From: Candidatus Pelagibacter communis | GTDB lineage: Bacteria > Pseudomonadota > Alphaproteobacteria > Pelagibacterales > Pelagibacteraceae | Assembly: GCF_001179845.1 (NCBI RefSeq) | Contig: NZ_CVSB01000037.1 | Span: 1-64,000 of the forward strand | Length of the DNA stretch: 64,000 nt | Direction: 5' to 3' | Shown: in pieces, positions 37,317 through 44,029 of the stretch | Numbering within the stretch: position 1 is the stretch's first letter | How the letters are laid out: each line of letters starts with the position of its first letter | The notes under the pieces: model-generated | Databases searched by the model: none | What the model saw: only the letters and a program-made list of their open reading frames with translations | Told to the model about the DNA's origin: nothing | Position numbers and translations under genes: made by a program

Positions 37317-38108
37317 ATGATAAAGTTTTTAAAAATAACTTTTTTGTCTTTTTTTATTGCTACTAGTGCTGTAGCTGGATCAGATGGCGAAATAGAGTTA
37401 TCAAAAAAAGATAAAACTATCAAAGATTGCTTTGAACCTCTTAACAGAGCAACTTTTGCTCTTAACCAAGGTTTAGACAAAGTTATTTTTAAACCAGTTG
37501 CTAAAGGATATAGGGCCTTGCCAGCACCTATTAAAAAAGCAACAGGAAATGCTTTAAATAATCTCTCAACTTTAATTACCATCCCAAACAATGTTCTACA
37601 AGGTGATCTAAAATTAGCTGCAATTAATACCGGAAGGCTAGTTGTGAATTCAACAATTGGAATACTAGGAGTATTTGATGTTGCCACAGACATGGGTTTT
37701 CCAGGATATATTAAAGAGGATTACGGACAAACTCTTGGAACATGGGGGGTAGGATCAGGCTGCTATTTAGTTTTACCTGTTTTAGGTCCATCAAACATAA
37801 GAGATACTGCAGGGATGTTTATTAATGTTATGGGTGGTGATCCATATTATAATATTTCAGTAAATGGTAATAATGAATATTTAGATGGAAAATTCTATGC
37901 AGCAACAAAAGCATTATCTGCAGTAGAGTTTAGAGCATCAAATCTTGAGTCGTTTGATAATCTAGAAAAAAATTCTGTAGATTTCTATGCTTCAGTTAAA
38001 AGTTTATATACCCAAGATAGAGAAAACAAAATTAAAAATACTCAAAGAGGCAGTATAGAGGTTATTTACAAAGAGGATCAAGAATGGGAAGAAATAGATT
38101 CTAATTAG
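37317..38108 (+). CDS. mlaA: MlaA/VacJ-like phospholipid transport protein
   Basis: A 263-residue protein of the outer membrane lipid asymmetry system, which removes misplaced phospholipids from the outer leaflet. The family core DCFEPLNRATFALNQGLDK, the NNLSTLITIPNNVLQG segment, GRLVVNSTIGILGVFDVA and DYGQTLGTWGVGSGCYLVLPVLGPSNIRD is clear. The signal peptide ends in AVAG and has no lipobox cysteine, unlike E. coli MlaA. mlaC follows by 12 bp. Confidence 0.93.
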   Translation: MIKFLKITFLSFFIATSAVAGSDGEIELSKKDKTIKDCFEPLNRATFALNQGLDKVIFKPVAKGYRALPAPIKKATGNALNNLSTLITIPNNVLQGDLKLAAINTGRLVVNSTIGILGVFDVATDMGFPGYIKEDYGQTLGTWGVGSGCYLVLPVLGPSNIRDTAGMFINVMGGDPYYNISVNGNNEYLDGKFYAATKALSAVEFRASNLESFDNLEKNSVDFYASVKSLYTQDRENKIKNTQRGSIEVIYKEDQEWEEIDSN

Positions 38109-38120
38109 ATAAATAATAAG

Positions 38121-38714
38121 ATGGGGAGAATATTTACTTTATTTATATTTTTTGTAATTTCACAGACAAATTTAAACTTTGCATACTCTATTTCACCAGA
38201 TGTGTTTATTCAATCTACAGTCAATAGAGCCTCACAAATTTTATCTGAAAATATTTCTAAAGAAGAAAAAATAAATCAACTTAAAATTATCGCAAAAGAA
38301 ACAGTAGATATCAAAGGTGTTGGCTTTTACTCTTTAGGTACTATAAGAAATGATCTTAATAATGAACAAATAAATACTTACATCGATCTATTTGAAAGTT
38401 ATTTTCTAAAAAGTTTTTCAAGTAGATTGGCTGAATATACAAATCCAGAAATTGAAGTAAAAAATAAACAAACTTTAAATAATAATTACACTATAGTTAA
38501 CAGTATTTTAATTGCCACTGATAAAAGACCAGAAATAAAAATTGATTGGAGAGTTTATACTAAAAATCCAGAAAGTCCCTTGATTAGAGATTTAATTATT
38601 GAAGGGCTTAGTTTAGCAAGAACACAAAAAGAGGAATTTGCCTCTATATTAAATTCAAACGACGGTGACCTTAAAGTCCTTTTTAAAATTTTAGAAGATT
38701 TTTCTAAAAATTAA
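38121..38714 (+). CDS. mlaC: MlaC-like periplasmic phospholipid carrier
   Basis: A 197-residue secreted protein with a signal peptide at about residues 1-22. The pattern of short helices with IKGVGFYSLGTIRNDL, YIDLFESYFLKSFSSRLAEY and the strand IKIDWRVYT fits the MlaC/Ttg2D family, which shuttles phospholipid between MlaA and the inner-membrane MlaFEDB transporter. The MlaFED genes are not in this window. It is the second gene of a two-gene unit. Confidence 0.85.
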   Translation: MGRIFTLFIFFVISQTNLNFAYSISPDVFIQSTVNRASQILSENISKEEKINQLKIIAKETVDIKGVGFYSLGTIRNDLNNEQINTYIDLFESYFLKSFSSRLAEYTNPEIEVKNKQTLNNNYTIVNSILIATDKRPEIKIDWRVYTKNPESPLIRDLIIEGLSLARTQKEEFASILNSNDGDLKVLFKILEDFSKN

Positions 38715-38742
38715 GTTTGTTAATTAATTATTTTTCCGTATA

Positions 38743-38790
38743 TGGTGGGCCCGCCAGGACTCGAATCTGGGACCAATACATTATGAGCGT
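38743..38790 (-). repeat. Displaced copy of tRNA-CAT 3' half (att-like)
   Basis: Forty-eight bases match the 3' part of the intact tRNA at 40629-40676 with two differences, from the encoded CCA through the T arm, variable region and anticodon loop into the 5' strand of the anticodon stem. Identity stops there; no D arm or 5' acceptor strand follows. One change breaks the T stem (G to A before TTCGA), so it is not a working tRNA. The boundary at the anticodon stem-loop is a common integrase crossover point. Confidence 0.85.
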
Positions 38791-39138
38791 CCATAACGAA
38801 ACGAAATTAACCTAGTAATAGTTTAATAATTTTAACTTTAGAATTTTTGGTACACCTTATCGTCACTATAAGGAATAATTTTTGATTAAAATTGAGTGTA
38901 CGAATTAATAAAAATTATTTTTAAAATTCATAAATAAAACAAGTTTGAAGCAAACTTTGAACATACGCCAATGATTTACTTTTATAATGCATTGGATTTC
39001 AATCCTTTTCTATCGTATTCCGCTTTTTTTATTATCTCCCTTGTTGCGTAATTCGAACCAAACGAAAAGGATTGAGACCATTACCAATTACAAACTTTTA
39101 ACCCTCAAAAAATCAATCAACAATAGGAGTTCCAATAT
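38791..39138. other. Hairpin-rich gap without a gene
   Basis: No open frame of useful size is seen. Three inverted repeats occur: GTACA/TGTAC (38850-38901) enclosing CCTTAT/ATAAGG (38855-38873), AAGTTTG/CAAACTT with a 3-base loop (38941-38957), and a perfect 12-bp pair TCAATCCTTTTC/GAAAAGGATTGA (38999-39010 and 39064-39075). The last part carries the ribosome site AGGAG of the next gene. It could encode a structured RNA or be recombination debris. Confidence 0.45.
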
Positions 39139-39324
39139 ATGGAAATAGGCCGTGTCTGTAAGTACTGTCATGTGAGTGCTTACGTAGCGTATGATAACTG
39201 CGACCCCGTTTATAAACAAACTTTCAAATTTGAAATATTACCAGGTGAACACAACAGTTTAGTGTGGGATAAAATCATAAAAATATTTAAAAAAAATGGA
39301 TACAAAGTGGAGCTCAAATCATGA
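39139..39324 (+). CDS. Small cysteine-containing protein, unknown
   Basis: A 61-residue frame with a good ribosome site (AGGAG, 10 bases before ATG). The N-terminus carries CKYC and a third Cys at about residue 21, possibly a small metal site, followed by FKFEILPGEHNSLVWDKIIKIF and a basic end. It is probably cytoplasmic, with no signal peptide. It overlaps the next gene by 4 bp, so the pair is translated together. I do not recognise a family. Confidence 0.6.
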   Translation: MEIGRVCKYCHVSAYVAYDNCDPVYKQTFKFEILPGEHNSLVWDKIIKIFKKNGYKVELKS

Positions 39325-39902
39325 AAAGAGTTTTACTTATTATTTTATTACATCTATCTCTTTTTTTTCTTGTATTTGCATATCAAGCTCAAGCACAAGC
39401 AGAAGAGGAAAATGAATGGTATGTGAATGACTTTGGTACCTTTGTTGTTGCTGCAGTATCAGGTGAAGTTATTCACGGAGATAAACTTAGGTTTTTTATA
39501 AAAAAAGAGGATTGCTCTAAGGTTGCGATGATGTTTTCCTTTTCTACTAGTTTAAAAAGGGATGAGATTAAAGAACTCCAAGATAAAAAATTACCAATAC
39601 GTATTAATGATTGGGACACAATAAGAGGTGCTAGAGTAGTTTATGTTCACCCTTTTGGGTTTATGACTATTGTCATGATGCAAACACCAGGATTTCATGA
39701 AATTAAAGAGTTCATAGGTGCATTAAATTCAATGTATACATTTGAAAAAATGTTTAGCATTCAATTGGTTAAACAACCTCATTATGATCCTGAGGATCAC
39801 TTTGATATTTTACGTAATAATTGGAAATTAGATCGTCTTTTAGAGAATATAGAAAAAGCGCAAAGTATGTGTCTAGGACCAGATGAAATTCGAAGAACTT
39901 AA
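39321..39902 (+). CDS. Secreted or periplasmic protein, unknown
   Basis: A 193-residue protein with a clear signal peptide (hydrophobic residues 4-20, likely cut after AQAQA near residue 27). The mature part begins EEENEWYVNDFGTF and has two cysteines (KKEDCSK and QSMCLGP) that could form a disulfide. The middle is strand-rich (GDKLRFFIKK, GARVVYVHPFGFMTIV) and the end helical. I considered an IalB-like fold because of the NEWYV opening, but the Cys spacing does not fit. It is co-translated with the 61-residue gene. Confidence 0.65.
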   Translation: MKRVLLIILLHLSLFFLVFAYQAQAQAEEENEWYVNDFGTFVVAAVSGEVIHGDKLRFFIKKEDCSKVAMMFSFSTSLKRDEIKELQDKKLPIRINDWDTIRGARVVYVHPFGFMTIVMMQTPGFHEIKEFIGALNSMYTFEKMFSIQLVKQPHYDPEDHFDILRNNWKLDRLLENIEKAQSMCLGPDEIRRT

Positions 39903-39903
39903 A

Positions 39904-40119
39904 TCAAGACTTTAAATCATTCTTATTTTTATGTTTTCTTCTTTCTAATAATAGTTTTTCTCCTTTGCTTAAAGGTAAACTCCTTCCATCTGGTTTAATT
40001 GTTTTGTAGGGCCAAGTATTCTTTAATTTCAATATTGATCCTGTTGAAACTTTTGATTTATTCTTTTTTTTAATTGTTAAAAGTGTATGACCACCTAAAT
40101 AAGATCCTTTTTTACTCAT
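39904..40119 (-). CDS. Small basic protein, unknown
   Basis: A 71-residue, strongly Lys/Arg-rich frame starting MSKKGSYLGGHTLLTIKKK and ending RRKHKNKNDLKS. The composition suggests nucleic acid or ribosome contact, but no motif is recognised. It begins one base after the stop of the 119-residue gene upstream and ends 1 bp from the convergent secreted-protein gene. The tight packing supports it as real. Confidence 0.5.
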   Translation of the reverse strand: MSKKGSYLGGHTLLTIKKKNKSKVSTGSILKLKNTWPYKTIKPDGRSLPLSKGEKLLLERRKHKNKNDLKS

Positions 40120-40479
40120 CTAAAAACTTTGCCAATCGCCTTCTTCAAATTTTACATTTATTTTATTTAAATGCGCCTTAAGTTCTTTAAGTAAATCAAG
40201 TTCTTTTCTTTGAAAATCTTTTAAAAGTACATGAAAATAAGCAAGAAAATCACTAGCGGGAAGGTCTTTCAAATCTCTTTTATTTATAATTATCCATTTT
40301 TCATTTTCTTCCTCACCAAGAACTGAGATAGATTTATCAATATCATAAAAGAGTTGATGATACTTTATAATACCAGTTTCGTAGTCACCTTCCTCGCTTA
40401 AGGTAAAAAGTCGTTTAATGACTGTTTTGCCTCCTTCTATTTTTTGTTCACCTTGATCAATAGTTATAGAATTATTCAC
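40120..40479 (-). CDS. Hypothetical protein, 119 residues
   Basis: A soluble, acidic/helical protein with a strand-rich first half (KTVIKRLFTLSEEGDYETGIIKY) and a helical second half (DFLAYFHVLLKDFQRKELDLLKELKAHL). No known motif or signal peptide is seen. It heads a two-gene unit with the 71-residue gene, 149 bp downstream of the tRNA-CAT 3' end on the same strand; the gap holds only AT-rich sequence. Function unknown. Confidence 0.55.
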   Translation of the reverse strand: MNNSITIDQGEQKIEGGKTVIKRLFTLSEEGDYETGIIKYHQLFYDIDKSISVLGEEENEKWIIINKRDLKDLPASDFLAYFHVLLKDFQRKELDLLKELKAHLNKINVKFEEGDWQSF

Positions 40480-40628
40480 TGTTCAAGATTAGCAAACGTA
40501 AACTAAACTGACTAGTACATTCCTAAAAAATGTTTGACTCTCCCAGGACTCTCTGAATAATTAATTTTGAGCTTTTTTTTATTATTTAATAAAAATTTAA
40601 AGTTATTTATCTTTAATTTATTGAAATT

Positions 40629-40705
40629 TGGTGGGCCCGCCAGGACTCGAACCTGGGACCAATACATTATGAGTGTACTGCTCTAACCAACTGAGCTACA
40701 GGCCC
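40629..40705 (-). tRNA. tRNA-Met(CAT), possibly tRNA-Ile2
   Basis: A 77-nt cloverleaf with encoded CCA. The acceptor is GGGCCTG/CGGGCCC, and the anticodon arm GTACA-CTCATAA-TGTAT reads CAT. The D loop has GG and the T arm CCAGG-TTCGAGT-CCTGG is canonical. CAT tRNAs include elongator Met, initiator Met and lysidine-modified Ile2. The first acceptor pair is G-C, which argues against an initiator. I cannot fully separate elongator Met from Ile2 by eye. Its 3' half is duplicated 1.9 kb away. Confidence 0.93.
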
Positions 40706-40760
40706 AAAATTTATAATTAGTTACATCATATCTAAATATATATCAATTAAAGAAAATATA

Positions 40761-40835
40761 TGGTGGGCCGTGTTGGTTACGCTCCAACTACCCCTGCAAT
40801 GTCAATGCAGTACTCTACTATTGAGCTAACGGCCC
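40761..40835 (-). tRNA. tRNA-Val(GAC) with aberrant D and T loops
   Basis: A 75-nt sequence with all four stems paired: acceptor GGGCCGT/ACGGCCC, D stem GCTC/GAGT, anticodon arm CTGCA-TTGACAT-TGCAG, T stem GTTGG/CCAAC, and encoded CCA. The anticodon is GAC. The D loop is AATAGTA, without the usual G18-G19, and the T loop is AGCGTAA in place of TTCGANN. The stems argue that it is maintained; the loops lack the standard elbow contacts. It may be functional but divergent, or a decaying gene. Confidence 0.82.
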
Positions 40836-40854
40836 TAAAATCAAGTTACATTTC

Positions 40855-42054
40855 TTATTCAATTTTTCTAAATATATTTAATTGATTATCAGATGCATAA
40901 AAAATTGCTAAATTTATTGTAAAAAAAATTAATACATAGTCGCTAAAAAAAGCACCACTTGGGATAAAAGGCATAAAAACAAATATCAAATAAATTAACG
41001 ATCCTATTTTGATATAGTTATTATCTCGAATAGTGTTTAAAATCTTTGAAAAAATCAATTTATAAAAAATTGATAAAATAATCAGAGTACCAATTATGCC
41101 GTGCTCAGATAAAAATTCAAAATAAATTTGGTGTGGGTGTGTTGTGCAGATATATTTATTATTTTTTTTGGTTTCATTGCAAGTTGCTATTCTATAATTT
41201 TTATTTCCAACTCCAAATAATTTATTATTTTTAAAAACTTCAAATCCAGATTTGTAAAGATAAAGATATTGTTCTATTTTCTTATAACTAGTTTGATCAA
41301 AATATCTATAATTTAAATATGAAAATTTAAATACTAAAATTAGAATTAAAACTATCATTGATAAATATATAGTTAATTTTTTTTTTATATCCAAATTTTT
41401 ATAAAGCAGAAAAAAAATACTAATGCCTAGAATGGCTCTAATAGTATTAGATCTTTCTCCAGTTAATAATATTGAAATAATAAAAATTATTGAAAACAAA
41501 ATAGTTAAATAATTTTTGTTATCTTTTAATTCGTTAAGCAAAAAACCTATAATAATTAAATAAAATCCGTTTAAATATCCCCCAACTATAGGTTCGTCTT
41601 TAAAAAAGCTAACTATTCTTTTCCCATAAAGCTCACCAAAACCTAAAATATTTTTTCCTGTAAAACTCTCAATTAATACATCGATCAAAACTATAGAAAT
41701 AACTATTAACCAATATTTAAACACTTTTTTAAGAAAAGTTTCATCTTGAAAAAAATAATTAATAGCAGCAAATAAAATTATAATTCTTAAAAATCCTAAA
41801 TTTCTCAAAACGCCCTCTGAATAATCTATAGAGATAAAAGAATTAAAAATAAGGTAAATGTATAAAATCAAGAAATAAATTATTGTTTTATTTTTTAGAA
41901 ATTTAAAATTTTTTTTATAAATCATCAAAAAAATAAATGACAAATCAATTAGTATAATATTGACTAATGAAATTGCTGAACCAACAATTATTGTTATAGG
42001 TATTACAGAAAATAAGATTAAAAAATAATTATTTAAAGTTTTATTTAAATTCAT
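40855..42054 (-). CDS. O-antigen ligase/polymerase-like membrane protein
   Basis: A 399-residue protein with about ten to twelve membrane helices. It has a central periplasmic loop containing LFGVGNKNYR and HPHQIYFEFLSEHGIIG, the pattern of the Wzy_C/WaaL superfamily. GERSNTIRAILG is another shared site. Such proteins join or polymerise surface polysaccharide on the periplasmic side. The neighbours (tRNA genes and rpoD) give no further hint of which. Confidence 0.8.
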   Translation of the reverse strand: MNLNKTLNNYFLILFSVIPITIIVGSAISLVNIILIDLSFIFLMIYKKNFKFLKNKTIIYFLILYIYLIFNSFISIDYSEGVLRNLGFLRIIILFAAINYFFQDETFLKKVFKYWLIVISIVLIDVLIESFTGKNILGFGELYGKRIVSFFKDEPIVGGYLNGFYLIIIGFLLNELKDNKNYLTILFSIIFIISILLTGERSNTIRAILGISIFFLLYKNLDIKKKLTIYLSMIVLILILVFKFSYLNYRYFDQTSYKKIEQYLYLYKSGFEVFKNNKLFGVGNKNYRIATCNETKKNNKYICTTHPHQIYFEFLSEHGIIGTLIILSIFYKLIFSKILNTIRDNNYIKIGSLIYLIFVFMPFIPSGAFFSDYVLIFFTINLAIFYASDNQLNIFRKIE

Positions 42055-42135
42055 AATTTAATAAAATTAAATCATACTATTTTTTAAAAAAAATTTTGTA
42101 ATTTTATTATCAAAACCATTGAAGCTAATTGATTT

Positions 42136-43962
42136 TTAACTTTCAAGAAAACTTTTTAGTTGTTTTGATCTACTGGGGTGTTTTAATTTTCTAAGTGCTT
42201 TTGCCTCTATTTGTCTTATTCTCTCTCTAGTCACTGAAAACTGAAGACCTACTTCTTCTAACGTATGGTCTGTATTCATGCCTACGCCAAACCTCATTCT
42301 CAAAACTCTTTCTTCTCTTGGAGTTAAGGTTGATAAAATTTTAGTTGTTGCTTCACCTAGGTTAGATTTAATTGCTTGTTCTAACGGAGCCAAAGCTTTT
42401 GTATCTTCAATAAAATCTCCTAAACTGCTATCCTCTTCATCGCCAACTGGTTTTTCTAGTGACACCGGCTCTTTTGAAATTTTCAACACTTTTCTAACTT
42501 TGTCTAAAGGCATTCGAAGTTTTTGGGCTAACTCTTCAGGTGTTGCTTCTCTTCCAAACTCACTTAAGATTAGTCGTTGAGTTCTTACAATTTTATTGAT
42601 TGTCTCAATCATATGAACAGGAATTCTAATAGTTCTTGCCTGGTCAGCTATTGATCTTGTAATAGCTTGTCTAATCCACCAAGTGGCATAAGTAGAAAAT
42701 TTATAACCTCTTCTGTACTCAAATTTATCTACAGCTTTCATCAGACCTATATTTCCTTCTTGAATTAAATCTAAAAATTGAAGACCTCTGTTTGTATATT
42801 TCTTGGCTATAGAAATTACTAATCTTAAGTTAGCTTCAACCATTTCTTTTTTAGCAATTCTAGACTCTTTTTCTCCCTTTTGAATTCTGCTAACTAATTT
42901 TTTAAAATCAGTTACAGAAATTCCTAATTTATGACTAATTTCAATTAATCTTTCTCTTATGTTTTTAAATTCATCTTTATTTTTTGAAAAAAATTGTTTC
43001 CAAATTAAGTTAGTATCTAAAAATTTTTTAAAGTTAGGGTTAATTTCATTACCAACATAAAACTTAATAAATTCATTTCGAGCTATCTTGTGATCCATAG
43101 CTAATCTTAAAAGGTTACCCTCTAAAGATATAATTTTTTTATTTTCAACATAATGTTTTTGAACAAGCTCCTCTAAAACAGATGGAGATAATTGAAGAGA
43201 TTTTATATTTTCTAAAATATTATCTACAATCTTTTGATATCCTTTTTCTTTTGCTGTAGAAAGTTTTTGTGAATTTAAGACACAATCAAGTTTTTCTTTT
43301 TGATATTTTATTAATTTCCCATATTCCTTAGTTAACGTAACAACTGTTTTTAAAACTTTTGGTTTAATTTCACTTTCCATTGCTGCAAGTGTTGGATTAA
43401 AGTCATCATCATCTCCATCATTAGATCCTTCTTCTTTTTCTGTTTCACCTGCATTTTTTTGTTTTGCACTAGGACCTGTGGTCTCATCCTCCATATAGTT
43501 AGTATCAATATCAATAATTTCTCTAACTAGTATTTCATCTTTTTGTAATTGATCGTTCCATTCATAAAACTGTTGAGCTGTAATTGGACTTTGTGATAAT
43601 GCTATCAACATTACATCTTTTCCAGCTTCAATTCTTTTTGCAATTGCAATTTCACCCTCTCTTGAAAGTAACTCAACACCGCCCATTTCACGTAAATACA
43701 TTCTAATTGGATCATCACTTTTCTCTATAGTCTTGCCTTCTTCTTTAGACGACCCCTCTTTTTTTCTTAAAACTTTAAAGTCAGATTTTTTTTCTACTAA
43801 AGTTACACCTTCATCCAAAATATGAATAAATGCTTGAGATAAATTTTCATCAGATAGATTTCTTTTTCCAAGAGACTTGCTTAACTCATCATACGTAATA
43901 AATCCTCTATGGACTCCACGACCCATTAATCTGGCGAATGATTTTGTAATTATTCTTTCCAC
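42136..43962 (-). CDS. rpoD: Primary sigma factor RpoD (sigma-70)
   Basis: A 608-residue housekeeping sigma factor. Region 1.1 covers about residues 1-60, region 1.2 includes [21 protein letters not shown], and a long acidic non-conserved insert follows. Region 2 ([49 protein letters not shown]) reads the -10, region 3 follows, and region 4 ([33 protein letters not shown]) reads the -35. The only plausible first codon in this frame is GTG at 43962 (a stop lies three codons upstream), and no ribosome site is visible. dnaG is just upstream, as in the classic macromolecular synthesis operon. Confidence 0.96.
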   Translation of the reverse strand: MERIITKSFARLMGRGVHRGFITYDELSKSLGKRNLSDENLSQAFIHILDEGVTLVEKKSDFKVLRKKEGSSKEEGKTIEKSDDPIRMYLREMGGVELLSREGEIAIAKRIEAGKDVMLIALSQSPITAQQFYEWNDQLQKDEILVREIIDIDTNYMEDETTGPSAKQKNAGETEKEEGSNDGDDDDFNPTLAAMESEIKPKVLKTVVTLTKEYGKLIKYQKEKLDCVLNSQKLSTAKEKGYQKIVDNILENIKSLQLSPSVLEELVQKHYVENKKIISLEGNLLRLAMDHKIARNEFIKFYVGNEINPNFKKFLDTNLIWKQFFSKNKDEFKNIRERLIEISHKLGISVTDFKKLVSRIQKGEKESRIAKKEMVEANLRLVISIAKKYTNRGLQFLDLIQEGNIGLMKAVDKFEYRRGYKFSTYATWWIRQAITRSIADQARTIRIPVHMIETINKIVRTQRLILSEFGREATPEELAQKLRMPLDKVRKVLKISKEPVSLEKPVGDEEDSSLGDFIEDTKALAPLEQAIKSNLGEATTKILSTLTPREERVLRMRFGVGMNTDHTLEEVGLQFSVTRERIRQIEAKALRKLKHPSRSKQLKSFLES

Positions 43963-44029
43963 AGCAATTTAAGTTTGAAAGACCTATATAATGTCAAATC
44001 AGCAAAAATCCATTGCTAATTTATTCTGA

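Larger units (their letters stand above)
38743..40705. mobile_element. Putative tRNA-bounded island (remnant), no integrase
   Basis: The segment is framed by the intact tRNA-CAT gene (40629-40705) and a same-orientation copy of its 3' half (38743-38790). This is the geometry left when an element integrates into a tRNA gene and restores it. The 1.84 kb between holds four genes without recognisable function in two opposed pairs and a hairpin-rich noncoding region. No integrase, excisionase or transposase is present, so if it is an element it is decayed or depended on a helper. Confidence 0.55.

Noticed and set aside
38743-38790. A second functional tRNA-CAT gene
   Set aside because: Only the 3' half is present; no D arm or 5' acceptor strand follows, and one change breaks the T stem.
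38791-40628. Integrase or transposase gene in the island
   Set aside because: None of the four proteins is long enough or has tyrosine/serine recombinase or DDE motifs.
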